Shown: one piece after another, positions 17,884-26,394 of the stretch
Layout of the letters: the number at the start of each line of letters is the position of its first letter
Numbering within the stretch: position 1 is the stretch's first letter
Origin: Stappia sp. 28M-7
Lineage (GTDB): Bacteria; Pseudomonadota; Alphaproteobacteria; Rhizobiales; Stappiaceae
Assembly: GCF_014252955.1 (NCBI RefSeq)
Contig: NZ_JACMIA010000001.1
Coordinates: 2,378,258 to 2,442,257, forward strand
Direction of reading: 5' to 3'
Length of the DNA stretch: 64,000 nucleotides
Notes under the pieces: model-generated
Database searches by the model: none
What the model was told of the DNA's origin: nothing
What the model saw: only the letters and a program-made list of their open reading frames with translations
Position numbers and translations under genes: made by a program

Positions 17884-17920
17884 AACCGCCGAAGCTCACG
17901 CTTCGGCGGTTTTCGTTTTC
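17884..17920 (+). terminator. rho-independent terminator, possibly bidirectional
   Basis: AACCGCCGAAGC (17884-17895) and GCTTCGGCGGTT (17900-17911) form a perfect 12-bp stem with loop TCAC, followed by TTCGTTTTC. It ends the small-protein transcript. On the other strand it lies 27 bp past the xylA stop and is followed by TTTGTCGTT, so it may also serve xylBA. Confidence 0.85.
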
Positions 17921-17946
17921 GTGAAGGCGTGACGAGGAACCGCTGC

Positions 17947-19254
17947 TCAGAGGCGGCGGTTGACCAGGTTCTCCAGATATTCCTGGCGGCCCGACACGGG
18001 ACGCGGATCGATGCCCTCGCGCTCGACACGCGCGGCGACCTCTTCCAGCGTGCGCTCGCCCTTCAGCATGGCCGCGGCCTCCGGCGCCTGCCATCCGGCA
18101 TAGCGCTTCGCCACCGCATCCGACAGGTCGCCCTTTTCCATGAGCTCGGCCGCAGCCAAAAGTCCGCGCGCGCAGGTGTCCATGCCACCGATATGGCCGT
18201 GGATCAGGTCGGCCGCGTCCAGCGACTGGCGGCGGAGCTTCGCATCGAAGTTGAGGCCACCGGTGGTCAGGCCGCCAGCCTTCAGGATGTAGTAGAGCGC
18301 CAGCGCCACTTCCGGCACGTTCATCGGGAACTGGTCGGTGTCCCAGCCGGACTGGTAGTCGTTCCGGTTCATGTCGATGGACCCGAGAATCCCGAGCGCG
18401 GAGGCGAGCGCCACCTCGTGCTCGAAGGAATGGCCGGCGAGCACCGCGTGGCCGACCTCGATGTTCACCTTCACCTCCTTCTCCAGGCCGTAGGCCTTGA
18501 GGAAGCCGTAGACCGTGGCGACGTCGTAATCGTACTGGTGCTTGGTCGGCTCCTGCGGCTTCGGCTCTATCAGGATCGTGCCGGGAAAGCCGATCTTGTG
18601 CTTGTAGTCGACCACCATCGACAGGAAGCGGCCCATCTGGTCGAGCTCATGGCGCAGGTCCGTGTTGAGCAGCGTCTCGTAGCCCTCGCGCCCGCCCCAC
18701 AGCACGTAGTTCTGGCCGCCGAGCTGATGGGTCACGTCCATGCAGGCCTTCACCTGGCCCGCCGCATAGGCGAAGACGTCCGGGTCCGGATTGGTCGCCG
18801 CGCCCGCCATGTAGCGGCGGTGCGAGAAGAGATTGGCCGTGCCCCACAGAAGACGCGTCTTCGAGGTCTCCATCTTGCGGGCGAATACCTCGGCGATCTC
18901 CTGCAGGTTGCGGTTGCTCTCGGCGAGCGTCGCGCCCTCCGGCACCGCATCCCGGTCGTGGAAGCAGAAGAACGGCACGCCGAGCAGATCGAACATCTCG
19001 AAGGCGACATCGGCCTTCAGGCGCGCCATCTCCATCGTCTCGCCGAACCAGGGCCGCTCGAAGGTCTGCCCGCCGAAGGGATCGCCGCCCGGCCAGCAGA
19101 AGCTGTGCCAGTAGGCCACGGCAAAGCGAAGATGATCCTCCATCCGCTTGCCCAGCACGAGCCGGTCGGCGTCGTACCAGCGATAGGCAAAGGGATTTTC
19201 GCTCTCCGGCCCTTCGTAGCGAATGGCGGGAATGCCGTCGAAAAACGCTGTCAT
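17947..19254 (-). CDS. xylA: xylose isomerase
   Basis: Cytoplasmic metalloenzyme converting D-xylose to D-xylulose. The 435 residues are the usual length for the group II enzyme. Signature stretches visible are [23 protein letters not shown] with the catalytic-base histidine, [11 protein letters not shown], and the metal-ligand region around [15 protein letters not shown] and [17 protein letters not shown]. Its start overlaps the xylB stop by 4 bp (ATGA), so the two are translationally coupled, with xylB first. No xylose transporter or XylR is in the window. Confidence 0.97.
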   Translation of the reverse strand: MTAFFDGIPAIRYEGPESENPFAYRWYDADRLVLGKRMEDHLRFAVAYWHSFCWPGGDPFGGQTFERPWFGETMEMARLKADVAFEMFDLLGVPFFCFHDRDAVPEGATLAESNRNLQEIAEVFARKMETSKTRLLWGTANLFSHRRYMAGAATNPDPDVFAYAAGQVKACMDVTHQLGGQNYVLWGGREGYETLLNTDLRHELDQMGRFLSMVVDYKHKIGFPGTILIEPKPQEPTKHQYDYDVATVYGFLKAYGLEKEVKVNIEVGHAVLAGHSFEHEVALASALGILGSIDMNRNDYQSGWDTDQFPMNVPEVALALYYILKAGGLTTGGLNFDAKLRRQSLDAADLIHGHIGGMDTCARGLLAAAELMEKGDLSDAVAKRYAGWQAPEAAAMLKGERTLEEVAARVEREGIDPRPVSGRQEYLENLVNRRL

Positions 19255-20714
19255 CGCAGAACCTCTTTCAGTGCCGGATAAAGCGCCCGGTAGCGGGCGA
19301 GGCCTTCCTCGTGGAAGGCGCGCTGCCCCGCGTCAGGGCCGATGGAATGTGCCGTGGGCGGCGGTGCGAAACGGTCGGCGCCGCAAGCGCCGGTGGCCGC
19401 CGCGCGGCCGAGCCGCGCCGCACCGAAGGCCGCACCGAAATCCCCGTTGCCGGGCACGTCGATCTCGATGCCCAGAACCGTCGCCAGGATCTCCAGCCAG
19501 TTGCGCGAGCGGGCACCGCCACCGATGGCGGTGGCGCGCTCCACGCGGGTGCCGGCGGCCGACAGCACGTCGAGGCAGTCGCAGAAGGCATAGGCGACGC
19601 CCTCCAGCACCGCGAGTGCGAGATCGGAGCGGTCATGCGCCTGCGACAGGCCAACGAAGCTGCCGCGCGCCGAGGCATCGTTATGCGGCGTGCGCTCGCC
19701 GGACAGATACGGCAGGAACAGCACCGGCGGCCCGTCGCGCCGGGAGCGCTGGCGCGCGGCGGCCTCCGCCTCCAGCGTCGCGACATCGCAGCCCGAAACC
19801 CGCGCCAGCCAGTTGAGGCTGTCGGTCGCCGACAGGATCACCCCCATCTGGTGCCAGGTGTCGGGCAGCGCGTGGCAGAAGGCATGGACGGCGCCGGCGG
19901 TGTTGGGCCGGAAACGATCGGTCGCGACGAAGAGCACGCCGGACGTTCCGAGCGACAGGAACGCTTCGCCCGGACGCACGGCGCCGATGCCGCAGGCACT
20001 GGCGGCATTGTCGCCGGCACCGCCCGCCACCACCGGCGGACGCGCAAAGCCCCAGCGGGACGAGAGCTCCGGCAAGACCGACCCGGTGGCATCGGTCCCT
20101 TCGGCAAGCGCCGGCATGTTGGCACGCGCGAGACCGGTTGCAGCGAGCAGCTCGTCCGACCAGTCGCGCCGGGCAACGTCGAGCCACAAGGTGCCGGCAG
20201 CGTCCGACATGTCCGAGGCAGCCGCACCGGTCAGGCGCAGGCGGACATAGTCCTTCGGCAGCAGCACGAGCGCAGTTTTCGCGAAGATTTCGGGCTCGTG
20301 GCGGGCGACCCATTCGAGCTTCGGCGCGGTGAAGCCCGGCATCACCAGATTGCCGCCGATGCCGCGAAAGTCTGCCCGCGCATCAAGCGCCGCGCATTCG
20401 GCTTCCGAGCGTCCGTCGTTCCACAGGATCGCCGGGCGCAGCACCTGGTGCGCTGCGTCCAGCAGTGTAGCGCCGTGCATCTGGCCGGACAGGCCGATGC
20501 CGGCAACGGCCGACATTTCGGACGGATGGCTGCGGGAGAGCTCGTCGAGCGTTGCGACCACCGCCTCCCACCAGGCGTGCGGGTCCTGCTCCGACCAGCC
20601 GGGATGCGGCCGGGAAACGGTCAGCGAACTGGAGGCGGAAGCAAGGATCGCATCCGTCTCGTCCATGAGTACGGTCTTGACCCCGGACGTGCCGATGTCG
20701 ATTCCCAGATACAC
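19251..20714 (-). CDS. xylB: xylulokinase (D-xylulose kinase)
   Basis: Phosphorylates D-xylulose to xylulose 5-phosphate for the pentose phosphate pathway. 487 residues of the FGGY carbohydrate kinase family. Phosphate-1 motif [14 protein letters not shown] is at the N-terminus, GLSGQMHG near residue 77, the central LWNDGR, and the C-terminal GGGARS ATP-binding motif. It is the first gene of the xylBA pair, followed by xylA with a 4-bp overlap. The upstream gap carries an AT-rich dyad (20749-20767) that could be a repressor site. Confidence 0.96.
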   Translation of the reverse strand: MYLGIDIGTSGVKTVLMDETDAILASASSSLTVSRPHPGWSEQDPHAWWEAVVATLDELSRSHPSEMSAVAGIGLSGQMHGATLLDAAHQVLRPAILWNDGRSEAECAALDARADFRGIGGNLVMPGFTAPKLEWVARHEPEIFAKTALVLLPKDYVRLRLTGAAASDMSDAAGTLWLDVARRDWSDELLAATGLARANMPALAEGTDATGSVLPELSSRWGFARPPVVAGGAGDNAASACGIGAVRPGEAFLSLGTSGVLFVATDRFRPNTAGAVHAFCHALPDTWHQMGVILSATDSLNWLARVSGCDVATLEAEAAARQRSRRDGPPVLFLPYLSGERTPHNDASARGSFVGLSQAHDRSDLALAVLEGVAYAFCDCLDVLSAAGTRVERATAIGGGARSRNWLEILATVLGIEIDVPGNGDFGAAFGAARLGRAAATGACGADRFAPPPTAHSIGPDAGQRAFHEEGLARYRALYPALKEVLR

Positions 20715-20748
20715 GCGTCCTCCCGCGCCGCCATGCGGCTCTTCATAT

Positions 20749-20767
20749 TATTTTCGATACCAAAATA
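20749..20767. promoter_or_regulatory. AT-rich dyad upstream of xylBA, candidate operator
   Basis: TATTTT-CGATACC-AAAATA is a perfect 6-bp inverted repeat 35 bp upstream of the xylB start, in a locally AT-rich patch of an otherwise GC-rich region. Xylose genes are usually under a sugar-responsive repressor or activator; none is encoded here, so the cognate factor is unknown. Confidence 0.45.
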
Positions 20768-20856
20768 TACCATGGCGCGAGGAAATAAAGAGGCACGATG
20801 AAAAGCGGCGACGCGAGGGGATCGCGCCGCCGGGATGCCAGGCCGAGCGAGGAAGG

Positions 20857-21264
20857 TCATGCAGCAGCGGTCGATGCCGACATGCGCGCCATGGCCCGCT
20901 GCTCTGCGAGGGCCAGCACCGCCACCGCGCCGGCCTGGATGCCGAGAAAGGCGTAGCCGAGCCCGGTCGGCGAAACGAGGCCGAAGAGCGGCAGCGCAAG
21001 GCTTGCCGCCACCCACAGCCAGTTGCCCGCAACGACAACGAAAACGCCCGCGGTCGGCGGAGCGGGCGGGAGCGCAACCGCCAGCATGAAGGCAGCGATC
21101 GGCAGCAGCACAAGCCCCGCGTAGAACAGGAGATTCTCAGGAAGACCGAGCGGCGGCGCCAGAAGGCTAGCGGCGACAAGCAGCAGGCAGCCCATGGCAA
21201 GGCAGGTGACGGCATCGAGACCGAGAACGCCGCGCAGGGAAAGGCGGTCGAAGATCTGCAACAT
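20857..21264 (-). CDS. small integral membrane protein, unknown function
   Basis: 135 residues from the ATG at 21264, which is preceded by AAGGAGAG at ideal spacing; the frame extends upstream to 21360 but without a ribosome site. Four hydrophobic segments are visible: about 12-35 (VLGLDAVTCLAMGCLLLVAA), 43-63, 68-88 and 96-118. The protein looks like a four-helix inner-membrane protein with short loops and an Ala-rich end. I cannot assign a family. The gene is divergent from an MmyB-like regulator gene 131 bp away, a common arrangement in which the regulator controls the membrane protein. Confidence 0.7.
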   Translation of the reverse strand: MLQIFDRLSLRGVLGLDAVTCLAMGCLLLVAASLLAPPLGLPENLLFYAGLVLLPIAAFMLAVALPPAPPTAGVFVVVAGNWLWVAASLALPLFGLVSPTGLGYAFLGIQAGAVAVLALAEQRAMARMSASTAAA

Positions 21265-21329
21265 GGGAACTCTCCTTGGTTGGCAGACCGGCCGGATGCC
21301 GGACTGGATGACAGGAGAGAACACCCACG

Positions 21330-21360
21330 AGGTCATCGAGGCGATTACCTCACAGGTCAT
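21330..21360. promoter_or_regulatory. paired AGGTCAT direct repeats in divergent promoter
   Basis: AGGTCAT occurs at 21330-21336 and 21354-21360, 24 bp apart, each in a similar context (CGAGGTCATCGAGG and CACAGGTCATTGAAG). Between them is ACCTCACAGGT, a short dyad. The sites lie between the small membrane protein gene and the MmyB-like regulator gene and may be the regulator's binding site. Confidence 0.35.
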
Positions 21361-21395
21361 TGAAGACAGAAAAGATCGCGGGCAGGATCAGGCCC

Positions 21396-22226
21396 ATGAT
21401 CACGACACCCTCCTCCAGCTTTCCCGACCTTCTGCGCCAGTGGCGCAGCCGCCGGCGCCTCAGCCAGCTGGCGCTGGCTGCCGAGGCCGGCCTGTCGCAG
21501 CGCCATCTCAGCTTCCTGGAATGCGGCAAGGCACAGCCGAGCCGGGAGATGGTGCTGAGGCTGACCGACCAGCTCGCCCTGCCGCCGCGCGAACGCAACA
21601 CCCTGCTGGTCGCGGCCGGCTTTTCGCCGCAGATGCCGGAGCGCGCGCCGGACCATCCCGACCTTGCTGCCGCGATGGAGGTGGTCGGGCGAATTCTCGA
21701 TGGGCACGCCCCTCACCCGGCGCTGGCCGTCGACCGCAACTGGAACCTGGTGCGCGCCAATGCCCCGGCGCTGGCGCTGCTGACGGGCATCGCGCCGCAC
21801 CTGCTGGAGCCTCCGGTCAACGTGCTGAAAGTGAGCCTGCATCCCGAGGGCCTTGCCCCGCGCATCCGCAACTACCGCGAATGGCGGGCGCATCTGCTGG
21901 AGCGGCTGGGCCGGCAGGCCGATCTGTCGGGAGACGCGCAGATCGCAGCTCTGGTGGAGGAACTGGGCAGCTATCCCGTGCCGGCTTCGGCGAAAGCGCA
22001 GCCGGTGGCAGGACGAGACAGGCATGCAGGCATCGCCGTTCCGCTGGAACTTCTGGCCGGCGATATCGTCCTTTCGTTCCTCAGCACGACCACAGTGTTC
22101 GGAACCGCGCTCGACATCTTCCTGTCGGAACTGGTGATCGAGAGCTTTTTCCCCGCAGACGAGACGACCGCAGCGGCGATGGCAGAACTCAGCGCAGGCC
22201 TTGCCGAGAAGTCCCCGGCTGGGTGA
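21396..22226 (+). CDS. XRE-family regulator with MmyB-like ligand-binding domain
   Basis: 276 residues from the ATG at 21396; a TTG 12 codons upstream keeps the frame open but is a less likely start. The N-terminal helix-turn-helix (about 8-65) contains LRQWRSRRRLSQLALAAEAG and SFLECGKAQPS. The C-terminal part (about 95-265) has the MmyB-like fold signature with ALAVDRNWNLVRANAPALAL and NVLKVSLHPEGLAPRI. Such proteins regulate a neighbouring gene, often an oxidoreductase or transporter, in response to a small ligand. The stop codon is immediately followed by the stop of the convergent arfB gene with no bases between. Confidence 0.85.
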   Translation: MITTPSSSFPDLLRQWRSRRRLSQLALAAEAGLSQRHLSFLECGKAQPSREMVLRLTDQLALPPRERNTLLVAAGFSPQMPERAPDHPDLAAAMEVVGRILDGHAPHPALAVDRNWNLVRANAPALALLTGIAPHLLEPPVNVLKVSLHPEGLAPRIRNYREWRAHLLERLGRQADLSGDAQIAALVEELGSYPVPASAKAQPVAGRDRHAGIAVPLELLAGDIVLSFLSTTTVFGTALDIFLSELVIESFFPADETTAAAMAELSAGLAEKSPAG

Positions 22227-22664
22227 TCAGTCGTCGGAGCCGGAGCGCATCCGCTTGATCGCCCCGCGCTGCTTCTTGGCAGCGAGCCTACGCTCCTTGG
22301 AGGCCTTTGTCGGCCGCGTCGCCTTGCGCGGCTTCGGTCGCTCCAGCGCCTTCCTCACCAGCGCGGCAAGACGCTCCAGCGCGTCCAGCCGGTTGCGCTC
22401 CTGGGTGCGGAACCGGTCGGCCTGGATCAGGATCTCGCCCGCAAGCGTCAGCCGGCTGCCGGCAAGGCGGGCAAGCCGCTCCTTGACGTCCTCGGCAAGC
22501 GTCCGGTTGGCGGAAAGGTGAAAGCGGAGCTGAACCGCCGTCGCCACCTTGTTGACGTTCTGCCCGCCTGGTCCCGAAGCGCGCACGAAGCTCTCCGACA
22601 GGTCCGCAGCCGGGATGCTCACCCCCGGCGCCACCTCCAGATCCATGTCCGCCACTGACGCCAT
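22227..22664 (-). CDS. arfB: alternative ribosome-rescue factor ArfB (peptidyl-tRNA hydrolase, YaeJ-like)
   Basis: Releases nascent peptides from stalled ribosomes lacking a stop codon. The 145 residues carry the release-factor GGQ motif at 33-35 (SGPGGQNVNK) and then the lysine/arginine-rich C-terminal tail (ERPKPRKATRPTKASKERR and beyond) that ArfB inserts into the empty mRNA channel. It lacks the codon-recognition domains of full release factors. An alternative start is the ATG at codon 7. It is convergent with and directly abuts the MmyB-like regulator gene. Confidence 0.93.
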   Translation of the reverse strand: MASVADMDLEVAPGVSIPAADLSESFVRASGPGGQNVNKVATAVQLRFHLSANRTLAEDVKERLARLAGSRLTLAGEILIQADRFRTQERNRLDALERLAALVRKALERPKPRKATRPTKASKERRLAAKKQRGAIKRMRSGSDD

Positions 22665-22751
22665 CGCCGTCCCGTTCCGTTTCCCTGTCGCTTTCCGAGG
22701 GCCGCTTGGAACGCCCCCGGTGCAATGCTATGTCGGTCGCCAGGACCTAAG

Positions 22752-23603
22752 ATGAGGGGCAGCAGCGTGACACCGGACCGCGACATCCAGCGACTGATCG
22801 AGATCATGGCCGCCCTGCGCACGCCCGGGACCGGCTGCCCCTGGGATCTGGAGCAGGACTTCGCAACGATCGCCCCATATACGATCGAGGAAGCCTACGA
22901 GGTCGCCGATGCGATCCAGCGCGGCGACATGGTCGAGCTGCGCGAGGAACTGGGCGATCTGCTCCTGCAGGTGGTCTATCACGCCCGCCTTTCCCAGGAA
23001 CAGGGGGCTTTCGCCTTTCCCGACGTGGTGGAGGCGATCACCACCAAGATGATCCGCCGGCATCCGCACGTCTTCGGCGACGACAATGCCCGCTCCGCCG
23101 GCATCGCCAAGGGCATGTGGGAGAAGATCAAGCAGCAGGAGAAGCTGGAGCGCGCCAGCGCCCGGGCCGCGGCTGGCCTTGGCGAAGAGCGCCGGCGGTT
23201 CCTCGACGACGTGCCGCCGATCTTCCCTGCCCTGACCGAAGCGGAAAAGCTGCAGCGGCGCGCAGCGCGCGTCGGCTTCGACTGGGGCAGCGCCGGGCCC
23301 GTGCTCGACAAGATCCGCGAGGAGACCGAGGAGCTCGCCAGCGAGATCGCGGCAGAGGACGGCAAGACACCCGACCGCGAGCGCATCGCCGGCGAGATCG
23401 GCGACCTGATCTTCGCCGTGGCCAACCTGGCGCGGCATCTGGACATCGACCCGGAGGAAGCGCTGAAGCGCACCAACCGCAAGTTCCGGCGGCGGTTCGC
23501 AGCCATCGAAGATGCGGCTGAAGGCGAAGGCCGTACGCTCGCCGACATGAGCCTCGACGAGATGGAAGCGGTCTGGCAGGCGGCGAAGTCGAACGACGCC
23601 TGA
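22752..23603 (+). CDS. mazG: nucleoside triphosphate pyrophosphohydrolase MazG
   Basis: Hydrolyses (d)NTPs to the monophosphate and pyrophosphate, a house-cleaning role. The 283 residues contain two MazG folds: the first with the EELGDLLLQVVYHA metal-binding helix (about 65-80), the second around EETEELASEIA and GEIGDLIFAVANLA. The ATG at 22752 was preferred to the in-frame start at 22725, because MRGSSVTPDRDIQRL leads straight into the family's first helix. It is convergent with hflX, 17 bp between stops. Confidence 0.95.
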   Translation: MRGSSVTPDRDIQRLIEIMAALRTPGTGCPWDLEQDFATIAPYTIEEAYEVADAIQRGDMVELREELGDLLLQVVYHARLSQEQGAFAFPDVVEAITTKMIRRHPHVFGDDNARSAGIAKGMWEKIKQQEKLERASARAAAGLGEERRRFLDDVPPIFPALTEAEKLQRRAARVGFDWGSAGPVLDKIREETEELASEIAAEDGKTPDRERIAGEIGDLIFAVANLARHLDIDPEEALKRTNRKFRRRFAAIEDAAEGEGRTLADMSLDEMEAVWQAAKSNDA

Positions 23604-23620
23604 GCCCGCCGGAGCGGCGC

Positions 23621-25024
23621 TCAGTCCGCCGAGCCCTCGTCTATCTCGGTGAACACACCGCGATAGCGGGTGGTGAACTCGCCCTTGCGCCGCTCGCCGA
23701 CACGCACGCGAAGGGAGATGCCCTCCTCGCCGTCCGTCCGCCGCAGCACGTCCGTGTTGCGATAGAGCCAGGCAAGCCCCTCGCCGTCCTCCGGCGCCAA
23801 CCACAGCTCGTAGACGAGACTGTCCTCGGCCAGCCGCAATTCCACCCGCGCCAGAAGATCCGCAACGCCCTCGCCGGTGACGGCTGAAACGGCAACGGGT
23901 CCCTCGTCGATGCGATTGGCGGCAAGCAACGTCTGGCGATGCTCGTCGGAGAGCTTGTCGACCTTGTTCCAGACCTCGATCAGGCGACTGCTCTGCGCCT
24001 GTTCGAGACCCAGCGCATCAAGCGTTGCGGCCACGTCCGCTGCCTGTGCTTCGGTATCCTCGTGCGAGATGTCGCGCACATGCAGGATGAGATCGGCCTC
24101 CGTCACCTCCTCCAGCGTCGCGCGGAACGCGGCGATGAGGTGCGTCGGCAGGTCGGAGATGAACCCCACCGTATCCGACAGGATGACGTCGCGCCCGTGC
24201 GGCAGCGTCACCCGCCGAAGCGTCGGGTCGAGCGTTGCGAACAGGAGATCCTTGGCGAAGACCTCGGCCTGGGTCAGCCGGTTGAACAGCGTCGACTTGC
24301 CGGCATTGGTATAGCCGACCAGCGCCACGACGGGCTGCGGCACCTTCTTGCGCTTGGCGCGGTGCAGCTCGCGGGTGCGCGTGACCTGCTCGAGATCCTT
24401 TTCCAGCCGGTTGATCCGCTCCTGGATGAGGCGCCGGTCGGCCTCGATCTGGGTTTCGCCGGGACCGCCGACGAAGCCGAGACCGCCGCGCTGGCGCTCA
24501 AGGTGGGTCCACGAGCGCACGAGCCGGCTTTTCTGCCACTTCAGGTGGGCAAGCTCCACCTGCAGCGTGCCTTCCGCCGTACTGGCGCGGTCGCCGAAGA
24601 TTTCCAGGATGAGGCCGGTACGGTCGAGCACCTTGCAATGCAGCGCCTTTTCCAGATTGCGCTGCTGGATCGGCGTCAGCGGATGATCGACGACGACGAG
24701 CTCGATCTCCTCCGCCTTCACGATGGCGGCGAGTTCCTCGACCTTGCCGCTGCCGAACAGCGTTCCGGGCTTGGGCGTTGCGACCGTGGCGATGCCGCTG
24801 GAGACGATCTCGAGGTCGATGGCGGCGGCAAGGCCGATCGCCTCTTCAAGCCGCGCCTCCGGCGAGCGGCGAAGCTGGGCGGCACTTTCGCCGCGCTGCC
24901 GGCCGGTCAGCACCGGAACGATGACGGCGGCTCGTGCGCCAGCGGCCCCGCGCGGGCCCTCGAACGGATTGTCCGGTTCCTGCGCGGGTTTGTCCTTCCG
25001 ATTCGAGCGGGGTTGGTTCTTCAA
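23621..25024 (-). CDS. hflX: ribosome-associated GTPase HflX
   Basis: Splits stalled 70S ribosomes during stress. 467 residues: the N-terminal HflX domain (about 35-225, with the glycine-rich GFVGGPGETQIEADRR) and the GTPase domain with G1 GYTNAGKST (237-245), G3 DTVGF and G4 NKVD. The start appears to be TTG at 25024, directly abutting the hfq stop (TGATTG), which suggests translational coupling. If the TTG is not used, translation would have to begin well inside the conserved domain. The hfq-hflX pairing is conserved widely in proteobacteria. Confidence 0.95.
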   Translation of the reverse strand: MKNQPRSNRKDKPAQEPDNPFEGPRGAAGARAAVIVPVLTGRQRGESAAQLRRSPEARLEEAIGLAAAIDLEIVSSGIATVATPKPGTLFGSGKVEELAAIVKAEEIELVVVDHPLTPIQQRNLEKALHCKVLDRTGLILEIFGDRASTAEGTLQVELAHLKWQKSRLVRSWTHLERQRGGLGFVGGPGETQIEADRRLIQERINRLEKDLEQVTRTRELHRAKRKKVPQPVVALVGYTNAGKSTLFNRLTQAEVFAKDLLFATLDPTLRRVTLPHGRDVILSDTVGFISDLPTHLIAAFRATLEEVTEADLILHVRDISHEDTEAQAADVAATLDALGLEQAQSSRLIEVWNKVDKLSDEHRQTLLAANRIDEGPVAVSAVTGEGVADLLARVELRLAEDSLVYELWLAPEDGEGLAWLYRNTDVLRRTDGEEGISLRVRVGERRKGEFTTRYRGVFTEIDEGSAD

Positions 25025-25279
25025 TCAGCCCGCCGTCTTTTCGCCGGTCTCGTCCGGCTCGAACAGCTGCACCGGAGCATTCGGCATCACGGTGGAGATC
25101 GCGTGCTTGTAGACAAGCTGCGAGTGTCCGTCACGGCGCAGAAGAACGCAGAAGTTGTCGAACCAGGTCACGACGCCTTGCAACTTCACGCCATTGATCA
25201 AAAAGATCGTCAGCGGGGTCTTCTGCTTGCGTACATGGTTGAGGAAAGTATCTTGAAGGTTTTGAGCGCGGTCAGCCAT
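25025..25279 (-). CDS. hfq: RNA chaperone Hfq
   Basis: Hexameric Sm-like protein that matches small RNAs to target mRNAs. The 84 residues include the Sm1 region [20 protein letters not shown] and the Sm2 motif YKHAIST. The short acidic tail ([12 protein letters not shown]) is typical of alphaproteobacterial Hfq. A 208-bp gap upstream, containing AT-rich sequence around 25280-25320, should hold its promoter. Confidence 0.98.
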   Translation of the reverse strand: MADRAQNLQDTFLNHVRKQKTPLTIFLINGVKLQGVVTWFDNFCVLLRRDGHSQLVYKHAISTVMPNAPVQLFEPDETGEKTAG

Positions 25280-25487
25280 GTTTTATTTTTTCCTGCATTC
25301 GCATTGTCGTTTATTGGTGCGCCCAGCCGGAAACAAAATCTGTCACCATGCAGTTCTGCTGCCCGCAGCATTGCGCCCGGCAGACCCGGCGTCAAGAGCC
25401 CGGAGGAAGACCCTCGGACGCACGACGCCAGTTTAGCGCATCCTCGTTGCCATTTCTGCCCGTTTATATGCCACAGCCTGCCTCAAG

Positions 25488-26351
25488 TCACACCGCACTG
25501 ACTTCGGCGGTCTCATGGAACATGCGTCGCAGTTCCCGCGTCAACTCTCCGGGATGGCCGTTGCCGATGGACTGGCCGTCGATCTGCACCACCGGCATCA
25601 CCACCGTCGTCGCGGCGGTCATGAAGGCTTCCTTGGCCTGCTTCGCCTCTTCCAGGCTGAAGGCACGCTCCTCGAAAGTGAGGCCGTTGCGCTCGATCAT
25701 GTCGAGGACGACCTGACGGGTAATGCCCTTCAGGATGCCGCTCACCGCCGGCCGGGTTACCAGGCAATTGTCCTTGGTGACGATCCAGGCATTGGTCGAA
25801 CCGCCCTCGGTCACCATCCCGTCGCGGTCGACGAACCAGGCTTCCTTGGCGCCCGCTTCCTTCGCCTTCTGCTTGGCCAGCACATTGGGCAGAAGGCCGA
25901 CGGTCTTGATGTCGACACGCTCCCAGCGGTTCTCCGGCACGGAGATCACCGAAACGCCCTTTTCGGCCAGGGCGGCAGCGGCTGCCGGCTGGGAGGAACG
26001 GGCCGTCACCACGAGCGCCGGCTCGACGTATGCGGGCGGAAAGACGTGGTCGCGACGCGACACGCCGCGGGTCACCTGCATGTAGACGAGCCCGTCGCGC
26101 ACCTTGTTGCGGCGAACGACCTCGTGCAGAACCTGCGACAGGGCGGCACGGCCCATCGGCATGCGGATCGACAGTTCGCCGAGCGAACGCTCCAGGCGGT
26201 CGAGATGGCGCCGCTCGTCGACGAGATGGCCGTGCCAGATCTCGCAAACCTCGTAAACGCCATCGGCGAACTGGTAGCCCCGGTCCTCGATATGAATGGC
26301 GGCCTCCGCGTGCCGGACATAGCGCCCGTTCACATATGCGATGCGGCTCAT
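25488..26351 (-). CDS. dat: D-amino-acid aminotransferase, PLP class IV
   Basis: Interconverts D-alanine and D-glutamate by transamination. 287 residues from the ATG at 26351, preceded by a strong GGAGGA; the frame is open further upstream into trkA territory but without a start of equal quality. The PLP lysine is K149 in RVDIKTVGLLPNVLAKQ, the D-amino-acid transaminase version of this motif; branched-chain transaminases differ here. The glycine-rich TEGGSTNAWIV phosphate-binding loop follows. It lies between trkA and hfq, all on the minus strand. Confidence 0.9.
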   Translation of the reverse strand: MSRIAYVNGRYVRHAEAAIHIEDRGYQFADGVYEVCEIWHGHLVDERRHLDRLERSLGELSIRMPMGRAALSQVLHEVVRRNKVRDGLVYMQVTRGVSRRDHVFPPAYVEPALVVTARSSQPAAAAALAEKGVSVISVPENRWERVDIKTVGLLPNVLAKQKAKEAGAKEAWFVDRDGMVTEGGSTNAWIVTKDNCLVTRPAVSGILKGITRQVVLDMIERNGLTFEERAFSLEEAKQAKEAFMTAATTVVMPVVQIDGQSIGNGHPGELTRELRRMFHETAEVSAV

Positions 26352-26394
26352 GCTTCCTCCAGTCGATTGCGGAACGCGGCAGCCCGGCCGCGTA

